Below are positions 17,778 through 26,058 of a DNA stretch of 64,000 nucleotides, one piece after another. Positions within the stretch are counted from its first letter, which is position 1. Every line of letters starts with the position of its first letter. The position numbers were made by a program, and so were the translations under genes. The stretch comes from Spirochaetaceae bacterium UBA5556 (lineage in GTDB: Bacteria > Spirochaetota > Spirochaetia > Treponematales > Rectinemataceae): the NCBI GenBank assembly GCA_002425765.1, contig DIMW01000011.1:62001-126000 (forward strand). Direction: 5' to 3'. The notes beneath the pieces were generated by a model that worked only from the letters and a program-made list of their open reading frames with translations, did no database searches and was not told the DNA's origin.

Positions 17778-19230
17778 TCGTCTCCACCCGTATCATATTG
17801 GTCGTCCCCTGATGCGCGAGCGGCAGGCCGGCGACGATCACGACGCGGTCGCCGCGCTTCAAGAGCGCCTTGTGCTTGCAGATCGATATCGCCTCATTGA
17901 CCACGGCGTCGAGGCGCGTCCCTTTCCCGGAATGAATCAGGGGCATGACGCCCCAGTTGATCGCCATCTGGTGGTACAGGCGCTCGTTCGCCAGGAAGGC
18001 GTAGATGGGCATGCGAGGCCGCAGCCGCGACAGAAGCCGCGCCGCGTGCCCGGTCTCGGTCAGCACGATGAGCGCCTTCGCGTCGCAGCGGTACGCGACG
18101 GAGACGGCGTTGTACGACATGATGGCGGGGACATCGCCGTTCTGGACTTCCGGCGGAACGTCGTGGTGAAAGTCGAGGTAGTCGAATTCTTTCTCGACGG
18201 CCTCGATGACGGTGCGCATCATGCGGACGACCTGGACGGGATACTTGCCGATCGCGGTTTCGCCGGAGAGCATCGCCGCGCTGGTGGAATCGAAGCAGGC
18301 GTTCGCGACATCGGAAACCTCGGCGCGGGTCGGCATGGGGTTCTCCATCATCGATTCCATCATCTGCGTCGCGGTGATCACGGGCTTCGCGGCCAGATAG
18401 CATTTGCGGATGATCTGCTTCTGCGCTATGGGAACATTCTCGATGGACATCTCGACGCCCATGTCGCCGCGCGCGACCATGATGCCGTCGGCCGCCATTA
18501 TGATCTCGTCGATATTTTCGAGACCCCGCGCGGACTCGATTTTGGCGATCAGCTTGATGAAGGAGCTCTTGCCCTGCGACAGCGCGGTGCGCTGGACAAG
18601 GCGCTTGACCTCCTCGACATCGGTTTCGCAGCGGACAAAGGAGAGCGCGATATAGTCGATATCCTGCTCGACCGCCCAGCCGATATCGGCGATGTCCTTG
18701 TCGGACAGAAAGGGAATGGGGTAATCGACGCCCGGCAGCGTGAGGTGAGCCTTCGGCCTCAAGGTCCCTTCGTTCTCCACCGCCACCACGATGCCTTTGG
18801 AGACTTTGCGGACGACTTTCCCCGTGAAGTACCCGTCCATCAGGATGGCTTTTTGCCCAATCGCGCAGATACGGTCGATGTCCGGCAGATTGGTGTAGAC
18901 CTGCATGGGCTTCTTCGCGGCGAGCTTCTCGATGCCGGCGGGATCGGCGCTCTCGATGGTGAGTTCCGCACCCGGCTGTATCGCGAGCTGTTCGGCGTAT
19001 CCGTAGAGGCGCACCGCCGGTCCCTTGATGTCCGCCATAATCGCGACAGGGCGGTCGAGCGCCCTGCGGGCTTCGCGGATCATCGCCACGTCCTGATTGG
19101 CTTCGTCATAGGTCTTGTGGGAAAAATTGAGCCTGAAGACGTCGACGCCTTCACGTATGAGCTCTCTGATTGTCGCGGGATTTGAACAGGCAGGGCCCGT
19201 GGTCGCGACGATCTTCGTTCTTTTTTCCAT
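17770..19230 (-). CDS. pyk: Pyruvate kinase
   Basis: Pyruvate kinase converts phosphoenolpyruvate and ADP to pyruvate and ATP, the last step of glycolysis. The 486-residue protein begins RTKIVATTGPACSNPATI and has the substrate loop VFRLNFSHKTYDEA and MADIKGPAVRL. It also has the active-site block FIKLIAKIESARGLENIDEI, and MVARGDMGVEM with PVITATQMMESMMENPMPTRAEVSDVANA split across the barrel. The C-terminal domain has VLTETGHAARLLSRLRP. It is close to the family's usual 470-480. ATG 19230 has AAGGAG upstream. It heads a two-gene unit with the SpoU methyltransferase. Confidence 0.96.
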   Translation of the reverse strand: MEKRTKIVATTGPACSNPATIRELIREGVDVFRLNFSHKTYDEANQDVAMIREARRALDRPVAIMADIKGPAVRLYGYAEQLAIQPGAELTIESADPAGIEKLAAKKPMQVYTNLPDIDRICAIGQKAILMDGYFTGKVVRKVSKGIVVAVENEGTLRPKAHLTLPGVDYPIPFLSDKDIADIGWAVEQDIDYIALSFVRCETDVEEVKRLVQRTALSQGKSSFIKLIAKIESARGLENIDEIIMAADGIMVARGDMGVEMSIENVPIAQKQIIRKCYLAAKPVITATQMMESMMENPMPTRAEVSDVANACFDSTSAAMLSGETAIGKYPVQVVRMMRTVIEAVEKEFDYLDFHHDVPPEVQNGDVPAIMSYNAVSVAYRCDAKALIVLTETGHAARLLSRLRPRMPIYAFLANERLYHQMAINWGVMPLIHSGKGTRLDAVVNEAISICKHKALLKRGDRVVIVAGLPLAHQGTTNMIRVETIE

Positions 19231-19382
19231 CGGGATGCTCCTTGGGGCTTTCCGAAAACCACCCTCAAACGCCGCCTATCATACTTCAAAGAGGAGCATC
19301 GTTTCGAGGCCCGGCAGTAAAGGCCTTCCGTAGACGCTTCGTCGCACATAGGTGCCCGGCGCCGTCGGTGTACCTGTCAGCC

Positions 19383-19853
19383 TTAGAACAGCAGCCTCTT
19401 TATCAGCGCTGGCTCGAGTCTGAACGGCGAACCCCTCCCCTGGCAGAAATGGTGCACCCTCAGCATATGCACCGAAAGCTCGCTGTAAATCAGCATGCCC
19501 TCGCCCTCGACGCAGGATTCGAGAGGAACATCCGCCGGGCTCACCGACACCGCGTTCTTGTGGAAAAAACCATCGCCCCAGGGACAGGGCAGCATGCCCC
19601 GGGCATCGCCGGACTGCACAAGGAGTTCGCCGACCGTGATCGGTTCGCCCAATCCTGCCTCACCCCTGCGCTGCAGTTCCTCCAGCGTATCAGCGACCAT
19701 GTCGAAATCGAGTCCAAGCTCATCAAAGAAAATCCCGTCCTCCTCGATAATGCGTTCGGGGCTCCGGTCATCATCGCCCAAGAATCCCACGGCGGTGATG
19801 ACACCGGGTAGCATCTTCTGAAAGGCCTGTTTGTCGGCCGGTGACTGTTTCAT
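19383..19853 (-). CDS. Conserved-looking protein of unknown function
   Basis: I do not recognise the family. The 156-residue product is acidic, with no signal peptide or membrane segment. It contains the stretches GFLGDDDRSPERIIEEDG and FDELGLDFDMVADTLEEL near the middle, and a histidine/cysteine-containing MLRVHHFCQGRGSPFR near the C terminus. A single CPW motif (LPCPWGDGFFHKN) is also notable. ATG 19853 has AGGAGGA at ideal spacing, so it is translated. It follows nqrF by 15 bases on the same strand and is probably the last gene of the NQR operon. That position hints at a role in NQR assembly or in a process using it; this is inference. Confidence 0.7.
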   Translation of the reverse strand: MKQSPADKQAFQKMLPGVITAVGFLGDDDRSPERIIEEDGIFFDELGLDFDMVADTLEELQRRGEAGLGEPITVGELLVQSGDARGMLPCPWGDGFFHKNAVSVSPADVPLESCVEGEGMLIYSELSVHMLRVHHFCQGRGSPFRLEPALIKRLLF

Positions 19854-19868
19854 CCATTCCTCCTTGGC

Positions 19869-20990
19869 TCAGGCGAATTTGTCATAGTAAATCTTGTCCT
19901 CGGTGATGCCGTTCTTCTTCATCACGTTGACGCAGGCGTTGATCATGCCCGGGGAACCGCAGAGATAGCCTTCCCAGCCTTTGTCGTTCTTCTGCACCTT
20001 TGTCTGGAGATAACGGTCGAGGACGTCGGTGATGAGGCCGGTGTCACCCTGCCAGTGCTCCTCCGGACTCGGCTCGGAGAGCGCGGCGACAAGGTGGAAG
20101 CGCGGCCATTTCGCCTGGAGCTCGCGCAGATCGTCGAGATAGAACATGTCCTTGCTCGTGCGGGCACCGAAAAAGTACCATATATCTTTTTCGGGGAAGG
20201 CGCCCGTCTCGTGGAGGCTGTGGAAGATGCTCTTGAACGGAGCCATGCCCGAGCCTCCCGCCACGCAGATCATCGCCGCGGGCGTGTCATGCACCCTGAA
20301 TTCACCAAAGGGTCCCACAAGCTCGATCGCTTCGCCTTCTTTCAGGAACTTGTGGACATAGGTGGTCGCGATGCCGCCGGGAACAAGACGGATGAGGAGC
20401 TCGACGTGCTTGCTGTCGGAAGGTGCCGACGACATCGAGTAGGCGCGCTGCACGCTCTCCTTGATCTCGCCGTAGGGCGGGACGACGAGCTGCACGTACT
20501 GCCCCGAGACGAATTCGATTTCCCCGTCATCGAGCGAAAAGAGCACTTCCTTGATGTCGTGCGTGAGATCGCGGATCTTCTCGACGTGGGATTTGTATTT
20601 CTTTATGCTGAAGAGCTCGCGCGGGAGTTCGATGTCGAGACTCTTGCGCACCTTGACCTGACAGGCGAGGTGGATGTTGCTCTCGATCTCCTTTTGGGAC
20701 ATGAAAGGCATTTCCGTGGGAAGATGGGGCCCGACGTCGGAGACGATCTTGCACTTGCACGCGCCGCAGGTCCCGCGCCCGCCGCAGGCCGAGGGCACGA
20801 AGATGTCCTCCGCCGCGAGCGTGCCGAGCAGGGGCGAGCCGCCCTTTACCTGAAGTTTCTTCTCCCCGCCGTTGATGGATATCTCGACCTCCCCGTAATT
20901 GTTGAGAAGTTTGTCGAGCACGGCGATGATGAGCGCGAGCACCGTGGAGATACCGGCCACCGTCAGGGGACCGACCAGAATTGGATTCAT
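19869..20990 (-). CDS. nqrF: Na+-translocating NADH dehydrogenase subunit F
   Basis: NqrF is the NADH-oxidising subunit of Na+-NQR. The 373-residue protein has one N-terminal membrane helix (about 8-28) and a ferredoxin domain with the 2Fe-2S cysteines in SACGGRGTCGACKCKI plus LACQ. A ferredoxin-reductase module follows, with RAYSMSSAPS for FAD and CVAGGSGMAPFKSIFHSL and CGSPGMINACV for NADH. Electrons pass NADH to FAD to 2Fe-2S and then to the membrane subunits. It is slightly shorter than the usual about 408 residues. ATG 20990. It is last of the five nqr genes, 10 bases after nqrE. Confidence 0.95.
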   Translation of the reverse strand: MNPILVGPLTVAGISTVLALIIAVLDKLLNNYGEVEISINGGEKKLQVKGGSPLLGTLAAEDIFVPSACGGRGTCGACKCKIVSDVGPHLPTEMPFMSQKEIESNIHLACQVKVRKSLDIELPRELFSIKKYKSHVEKIRDLTHDIKEVLFSLDDGEIEFVSGQYVQLVVPPYGEIKESVQRAYSMSSAPSDSKHVELLIRLVPGGIATTYVHKFLKEGEAIELVGPFGEFRVHDTPAAMICVAGGSGMAPFKSIFHSLHETGAFPEKDIWYFFGARTSKDMFYLDDLRELQAKWPRFHLVAALSEPSPEEHWQGDTGLITDVLDRYLQTKVQKNDKGWEGYLCGSPGMINACVNVMKKNGITEDKIYYDKFA

Positions 20991-21000
20991 CGCCGCCTCC

Positions 21001-21603
21001 TCACTGTACCGCGATCATGCCGGAGAATCCGACAAACGCCATCGCCATGAAGCCGATGGTGATGAGGGTGATGCCCGTGCCCTTCAGCCCCGCCGGTATG
21101 GCGTTGTTCGAATCGAGTTTCCTGCGGATCGAGGCCAGCAGCATGATCGCCAACCACCAGCCCGCCCCCGAGCCGAAGCCGAATATCACCGCCTGCGGGA
21201 AGTTGTACTTGCGGATCTGCATGAAGAGAATCACGCCGAGCACCGCGCAGTTCACCGTGATGAGCGGCAGGAAGATGCCGAGCGCCATATACAGTGCCGG
21301 CGAAAAGCGGTCGATGATCATCTCGAGCATCTGCACCACGCCCGCGATCACGATGATGAAAATGATGAACGAAAGGTACTCGATTCCGAGCGGTTCTATG
21401 ATGTAGCGCAGCACCACCCAGCAGACCGCCGCGGTGATGCCGATGACGAGCGTCACCGCGATCCCGAGGCCCATCGAGCTCTTGAAGTCCTTCGAGATCG
21501 AAATGAATGAGCATGTGCCGAGGAAATTCGCGAGGAGGATATTGCTCGTCAGGATGCTCGCCAAGAAGAGAGAGAGTAAACCAACATTCGGTGCGTCTGT
21601 CAT
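21001..21603 (-). CDS. nqrE: Na+-translocating NADH dehydrogenase subunit E (NqrE/RnfA family)
   Basis: A 200-residue membrane protein with six predicted helices, of the NqrE/RnfA family. Characteristic blocks are SNILLANFLGTCSFI, with the cysteine that co-ordinates the inter-subunit iron site, and ITVNCAVLGVILFM in the symmetry-related half, with its cysteine. NqrD and NqrE together hold this iron centre inside the membrane. The gene follows nqrD by 15 bases and precedes nqrF. The context of NqrF rather than RnfB/RnfC favours the NqrE name over RnfA. Confidence 0.93.
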   Translation of the reverse strand: MTDAPNVGLLSLFLASILTSNILLANFLGTCSFISISKDFKSSMGLGIAVTLVIGITAAVCWVVLRYIIEPLGIEYLSFIIFIIVIAGVVQMLEMIIDRFSPALYMALGIFLPLITVNCAVLGVILFMQIRKYNFPQAVIFGFGSGAGWWLAIMLLASIRRKLDSNNAIPAGLKGTGITLITIGFMAMAFVGFSGMIAVQ

Positions 21604-21618
21604 GCCATGCCTCCTTCC

Positions 21619-22278
21619 TCAGCTCTTCTGCGGCGCGGGGGCACCCGGAGCGCCAGCCGGGGCAGCGGCGCCTTTCTTGGCGGCCTCCGCCTTCGCCTTG
21701 TAGTTGTTCGCGATCCACAGGGCGATCGCGACCAGGAAAAACGCGCTCGGCGCCATCACCATGATGGTCCAGGGCGTGAACCCGTCGCCGACGATCTTGA
21801 ACCCGAACAGACTGCCGAATCCCAGGAACTCGCGGATCACCGCGATCACCAGCAGCACCCAGCCATAACCGAATCCGTTCGCGAGCCCGTCCAGGAACGC
21901 GAGGCCCGGAGGATTCGAGGCCGCGAAGGCTTCCGCCCGCCCCATCAGGATGCAGTTCGTGATGATGAGGCCGACGTACGGCCCCAGCTGCTTCGATATG
22001 GTCGGCGCGTACGCCCTCAGCACGATATCGATGATGATGACGTAGAACGACAGCACCAAGACCTGTACGATCATACGCACTTTGCGCGGTATGAGCTCGC
22101 GCAGCGCGCTTAAGGTCAAGCTCCCCATGGAGGTGGCAAAAGTCACCCCGAGCACCATGATGAGCGTATTCCGAAGATTGTTCGTGACGGCGAGGGTGGA
22201 ACAGATGCCCAGCACCTGCACGAAAATCGGATTGTTGTACCAGAGACCGTCCTTAAAGACTTTGCTTGAGGCACTCAC
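21619..22278 (-). CDS. nqrD: Na+-translocating NADH dehydrogenase subunit D (NqrD/RnfE family)
   Basis: A 219-residue membrane subunit with about six helices. Family blocks include NNPIFVQVLGICSTLAVTNN (cysteine of the intramembrane iron site) and LIITNCILMGRAEAFA, the inverted-repeat counterpart. GFGYGWVLLVIAVIREFLGFGSL follows. The C terminus ends in an alanine/proline-rich tail of about 25 residues not needed for the fold. It overlaps nqrC by four bases. Pairs with NqrE. Confidence 0.93.
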   Translation of the reverse strand: MSASSKVFKDGLWYNNPIFVQVLGICSTLAVTNNLRNTLIMVLGVTFATSMGSLTLSALRELIPRKVRMIVQVLVLSFYVIIIDIVLRAYAPTISKQLGPYVGLIITNCILMGRAEAFAASNPPGLAFLDGLANGFGYGWVLLVIAVIREFLGFGSLFGFKIVGDGFTPWTIMVMAPSAFFLVAIALWIANNYKAKAEAAKKGAAAPAGAPGAPAPQKS

Positions 22279-22901
22279 AGTGTTCCTCCTATCTGGCGGG
22301 CAAGCGCCAATTCCTTGTTGACGAGGGCCTTTACGAAATCGCTGGTCCGGCTCGCGCCGGTGATGGCGTCGACGGTGCCGTCAGTCGGGTCCAAATTGCC
22401 TTTTCCCGAACCCTGCGCAAACGCGATCGTTCCGTCGGGAAGTGTCTGTTTCCCCTTGAACTGAGCCGAAAACCACGGCTCAGTGATACGCCCGCCAAGG
22501 CCCGGCGTCTCCTGTTGATCGACGATCTCAAAACCCCGGACGATCGTGCCCTTGGGATCGGTCGCGAGCACCGCGGTTATGGGACCCCACAGTCCGGGCA
22601 TGGTGAGTTTGATCGCGACGTAGGTCTGACCGTCGATGGTGGCGATGTACGCGGTCGCTTTATCCATACTCTTTTCGGTGATGGACTGGGTATATTTCGA
22701 ATCGATTTCGCCCACCGGCGTCGTACCGTCCGCGAGGCCGAAGGCCTTGAGGACGGCCAGCTGCGATTCGAGCTTTTTGTTGGCGTTCACTCTGGAGAGT
22801 GTCACCTGATTGGCGATCGCCAAGACTACCACGAACACGACGCAGACCACAAAGGTGAATACAGCCGCGTAGATGATTGAGTTTCTGTTCGGTTTCATCA
22901 T
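22275..22901 (-). CDS. nqrC: Na+-translocating NADH dehydrogenase subunit C (FMN-binding)
   Basis: A 208-residue protein with one N-terminal membrane helix (about 9-30) and a periplasmic FMN-binding domain. The covalent flavin site is the threonine of the motif in DAITGASRTSDFVKAL (about 180-190; canonical form S/TGAxxT/S). GLWGPITAVLATDPKG and QQETPGLGGRI are also family blocks. FMN is attached by ApbE, which is not in this window. It overlaps nqrB by four bases. NqrC relays electrons from NqrD/E iron to NqrB. Confidence 0.93.
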   Translation of the reverse strand: MMKPNRNSIIYAAVFTFVVCVVFVVVLAIANQVTLSRVNANKKLESQLAVLKAFGLADGTTPVGEIDSKYTQSITEKSMDKATAYIATIDGQTYVAIKLTMPGLWGPITAVLATDPKGTIVRGFEIVDQQETPGLGGRITEPWFSAQFKGKQTLPDGTIAFAQGSGKGNLDPTDGTVDAITGASRTSDFVKALVNKELALARQIGGTL

Positions 22902-23881
22902 GCGCCTCCTTTCGTCTGCGGCGCGGCGGGCTGGGCGGGCGGTTTGGACGCGTCGGAACCGGCCGGTTTTTGGGCAGGCGCCGGAGCCTTCTTTTTAAAG
23001 GAATCGACCGCGATGTCGATGAGATTGGCGAAGGTATTCCCGAACAGAATCGCGAAGCTCGTGCCCTCCGGAAAGGCGGAGAAAGTGCGGATTATCACCG
23101 CGGTCGCGCCGATGAGCGCTCCATAGATGAGATGGGACGGCTGCCGCTTCGGTGCCGAGACCGGGTCCGTCGCCATAAAGACCGACATATACAGGAAAGA
23201 GCCGGCCAGAAGGCTCTCCATCGGCAGGGCCTTCGGAGCGCCGGTCGCGAGGATGATGAGGTTCGTAGCTGCGCCGCCGGCCAGCGTCGCGAGCATGATC
23301 CGCCAGCTCGCGGTCTTCGTCAGGATGAGGTACACCCCTGCCAGCACGATGAGCAGCGTCATACTCTCGCCCATGGCGCCGGGCCGCAGGCCGAATAGCA
23401 GGTTCGTTATCGGCACGGCGGTATGCGCCCTCATCTGCGCGAGCGGAGTGGCCGAAGAAAGCACATCGACCGCCCCTATTCCAAAGTTACCGAAACTGGT
23501 GTAGGCCCGCGAAAGCACGATCGCGAAGCTGATGTAGACAAAGGCGCGCCCCGCGATCGCCGGGTTGAAAATGTTGCGTCCGAACCCGCCGTAGACGCCC
23601 TTGGCCATCGCCACCGCGAAGATGATACCGACCGCCAGAATCCAGAGCGGCGTCGCGGGCGGCCATGCCAGCGTGTACAGCGCGCAGGTCACCAGCACGG
23701 CCTCGCTCACCTTGCCCTGGCGCTTGCGCTCGAACAGCCATTCGGTGGCAATCCCGCAGACAAACACCACCACGGCCGCGGCGATCACGCGGAGGCCATA
23801 CATCCACAACGAAAACAGATATATCGGCGCAAGCGCGATGAGCACCTTGCGCATCATGGGTTGTTTGAGGAATTTTATCAC
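22898..23881 (-). CDS. nqrB: Na+-translocating NADH dehydrogenase subunit B, short RnfD-like form
   Basis: A 327-residue polytopic membrane protein, first gene of the nqr run, starting at GTG 23881 behind AAGGAGGG. The covalent FMN site is the threonine in VDVLSSATPLAQMR, matching the NqrB/RnfD S/TGAT pattern but with serine in place of glycine. NIFNPAIAGRAFVYISF and FMATDPVSAPKR are typical transmembrane blocks. Vibrio NqrB is about 415 residues. This protein lacks the long N-terminal arm and looks closer in length to RnfD. The C terminus is a lysine/proline/alanine-rich tail. No nqrA precedes it, which is unusual since nqrA normally starts the operon. Confidence 0.88.
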   Translation of the reverse strand: MIKFLKQPMMRKVLIALAPIYLFSLWMYGLRVIAAAVVVFVCGIATEWLFERKRQGKVSEAVLVTCALYTLAWPPATPLWILAVGIIFAVAMAKGVYGGFGRNIFNPAIAGRAFVYISFAIVLSRAYTSFGNFGIGAVDVLSSATPLAQMRAHTAVPITNLLFGLRPGAMGESMTLLIVLAGVYLILTKTASWRIMLATLAGGAATNLIILATGAPKALPMESLLAGSFLYMSVFMATDPVSAPKRQPSHLIYGALIGATAVIIRTFSAFPEGTSFAILFGNTFANLIDIAVDSFKKKAPAPAQKPAGSDASKPPAQPAAPQTKGGA

Positions 23882-23966
23882 GCGCCCCTCCTTACTTCAT
23901 GTCAATCCTAATACAACAAAGAGAAGTTTTGTAGAGGCAATATTAAGAGATTTGAATAAATAAATG

Positions 23967-24347
23967 CTACATTTTCCGCCGGCACTCCGGACAGATGCCG
24001 GTCGCGTAGAATGTATGGGAAGTGATCGCCAGGCCCTTCTCCAGGCTCATCTGCGCGACGAGGTCGTCGAAGCGACAGAGCCCGAGGTCCGTAAAACGGT
24101 GGCATCGCTCGCAGTGGAACCAGTGCCGGTGCTCTTCCGAATGCAGCACATAGTAGCGCTCCGTGCCGTGTTCGGCACAGTGAAGTATAAAAGAATCGAG
24201 GCGGCCTTTTTCCTCAAGATAATGCAGCGCTCTGTAAACCGTCGCGGGGTCGTAATCGCTCTGAAATTTTTCGCAGAGCTGGCGCGCCGATACCGGTTCT
24301 TTCGCCTGAGTGATGGCCTCCAGCACATGTGTCCGCGCCTTCGTCAT
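23967..24347 (-). CDS. zur: Fur-family metalloregulator, probably Zur
   Basis: A 126-residue Fur-family repressor. The N-terminal winged helix has VSARQLCEKF and PATVYRALHYLEEKGRLDS. The dimerisation half has the histidine-rich EEHRHWFHCERCHRF and a C-terminal CPEC motif, so the structural Cys4 zinc site (CxxC...CxxC) is present. It is the last gene of the znuA-znuC-znuB run, 13 bases after znuB, and zinc-uptake palindromes lie at the operon promoter. The Zur assignment therefore comes from context; Fur or PerR function cannot be excluded from sequence. Confidence 0.85.
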   Translation of the reverse strand: MTKARTHVLEAITQAKEPVSARQLCEKFQSDYDPATVYRALHYLEEKGRLDSFILHCAEHGTERYYVLHSEEHRHWFHCERCHRFTDLGLCRFDDLVAQMSLEKGLAITSHTFYATGICPECRRKM

Positions 24348-24360
24348 GGTCGATTCCCTG

Positions 24361-25221
24361 TCACGATTTCGCGAGACGGCGGCCGGCGAACACCTTCCCC
24401 GCGGAAAACGCGATGAAGACGGCGCCCGACAGAAGTACGATCACCGCTCCCGCCGGCAGATCGAAGTGCCACGAGGCCACGAGGCCCGAGACCGAAAAAA
24501 CAAGCGACAGGAGCGTGGCGTTCACCATCATCCCCGCCAGATTGCGAGAAAAATATCCCGCGGTACCGGCCGGTAGGGTGAGCATCGCGATGACCATCAC
24601 GATCCCGACAAATGTCTGAAGCAGCACGATCGCTACCGCAATGACGAGGAGCAACACAAGGTATACCGTCGTCACCGGCACGCCTTTTGTCGCGGCGAAT
24701 TCCTCGTCAAACGACGCCGCCTCGATATGCCGGTAATATCGCACCACGAGCAGAAGCACGACGACATCGAGCGCCGCAAGCAGATACAGATCCTGTTTCG
24801 TCACCAGCAGAATATTGCCGAAGAGATAGCTCATCGGGTCGGCATAGCCGGGAGTTTTCGCCAAAAACACCACGCCGAGGCTCATGCCGACCGCCCACAG
24901 CGCATTGATCACCGTGTCCTCACGCTGCTTCGCCTTGAGCGACACGAGGCTGATCAGGAACGCAGCAAAAATCGCGAATACAAGCGCCCCCAGCATCGGA
25001 CTAACCCACTTCGGCGCGCCCCGCGAAGCCAGAAAAAGCGCGAGCCCGATACCACCCAATACCGTATGCGAAATCGCGCCGGCAAGCCCCGCGATCCGCC
25101 GCACCGTCACCAGCGAGCCCAGAACCCCGAACAAAAACGCCGCGAGAACGCTGCCGATCAGGGCATTGCGCACGAAAGGAACCGCCGGGTTCGCCAAAGC
25201 CTGCAAAAATCCGTTCATCAC
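24361..25221 (-). CDS. znuB: Zinc/manganese ABC transporter permease
   Basis: A 286-residue ABC-3 family permease with about eight to nine helices. Blocks typical of metal-ion permeases include VRRIAGLAGAISHTVLGGIG near residue 40 and FLISLVSLKAKQREDT. Another is the helix block TFVGIVMVIAMLTLPAGTAGYF. It passes metal from the binding protein through the inner membrane. ATG 25221 overlaps the znuC stop by four bases. Named by context with ZnuA and Zur; MntB-type manganese transport is possible. Confidence 0.9.
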   Translation of the reverse strand: MMNGFLQALANPAVPFVRNALIGSVLAAFLFGVLGSLVTVRRIAGLAGAISHTVLGGIGLALFLASRGAPKWVSPMLGALVFAIFAAFLISLVSLKAKQREDTVINALWAVGMSLGVVFLAKTPGYADPMSYLFGNILLVTKQDLYLLAALDVVVLLLVVRYYRHIEAASFDEEFAATKGVPVTTVYLVLLLVIAVAIVLLQTFVGIVMVIAMLTLPAGTAGYFSRNLAGMMVNATLLSLVFSVSGLVASWHFDLPAGAVIVLLSGAVFIAFSAGKVFAGRRLAKS

Positions 25222-26057
25222 TCTTTTCCTTCACAGCACGCATTGTCCGGAAGCTCGATATCGTGCCGGACCCGCACGACCTTTCCGCCGTAGATGTCGT
25301 CGGGCACGTTCAGCGCCTGCTCGATCGCGTGGCGATGCACCGAGTGCGGGTGATCGGTATCCTGTCCGACGCAGAGCACCGTCTCCGCCAGCGCCGACAC
25401 AAAATCCGAATCATGAGTCGCGATGAGCACCGTCGTGTTTCCCTTGAGACGCGCCAGCACGTCATAGAATTTTTTCTCGCTCTCCGCGTCCATGTTCGCG
25501 GTCGGCTCATCGAGCACAAGAAGTTCCGGGTGTCCGACAAGCGCCCGCGCCACCAGCACTCTCCGCCGCTGTCCCCCCGAGAGCGCGGAGAAAGGCCGCT
25601 CGCGCAAGTCACATACTTCCGCCTGGCGCAACGCCCATTCGACATCCTGCTGCTTTTGATGCTTCGCGACAGGAGAAAGCCCCGAGAGCCTTCCCATGCC
25701 GACGACCTCCTCGACGCGAATGGGGAAGGCGGCGTCGAACCCCGTATGCTGAGGCACATAGCCGATCGATTCGATACGCCCACGCGGCGGCGCTCCGAAA
25801 ACCAGCACCTGCCCCCGCGTGGGCTCCAGAAGCCCTACGATGAGCTTGAGCAGCGTGCTCTTCCCCGCGCCATTCTTGCCGGTCAGCGCGACGAATTCTC
25901 CGCGGTGAACGTGAAAGGAGACACTGTCGAACACTTCCGCTTCCCGATACCGGAACGCCATATCCTGGCACCATATGGCCACGTTCTCAGCGGGATGCGG
26001 CAAACGCGCCCCACTTTCGGCGCGCGCACGACGCCCGCTCTGGATGATGTCGCTCAC
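25218..26057 (-). CDS. znuC: Zinc/manganese ABC transporter ATPase
   Basis: A 279-residue ABC ATPase with Walker A GKNGAGKST, a Q-loop in GYVPQHTGFD, the signature LSGGQRRRVLVARAL, Walker B LLVLDEPTANMDAES and the H-loop LIATHDSDFV. It begins with GTG at 26057 behind GGAGG and starts one base after the znuA stop. The C-terminal 35 residues contain several histidines (DHPHSVHRHAI) and a CC pair, a possible metal-sensing tail that is uncommon in ZnuC proteins. Confidence 0.9.
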   Translation of the reverse strand: MSDIIQSGRRARAESGARLPHPAENVAIWCQDMAFRYREAEVFDSVSFHVHRGEFVALTGKNGAGKSTLLKLIVGLLEPTRGQVLVFGAPPRGRIESIGYVPQHTGFDAAFPIRVEEVVGMGRLSGLSPVAKHQKQQDVEWALRQAEVCDLRERPFSALSGGQRRRVLVARALVGHPELLVLDEPTANMDAESEKKFYDVLARLKGNTTVLIATHDSDFVSALAETVLCVGQDTDHPHSVHRHAIEQALNVPDDIYGGKVVRVRHDIELPDNACCEGKE

Positions 26058-26058
26058 T

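Noticed and set aside
17140..19185. Long forward-strand frame of 681 codons
   Set aside because: It lies opposite pyruvate kinase and SpoU, is rich in Arg/His/Asp and lacks any domain; a high-GC shadow.
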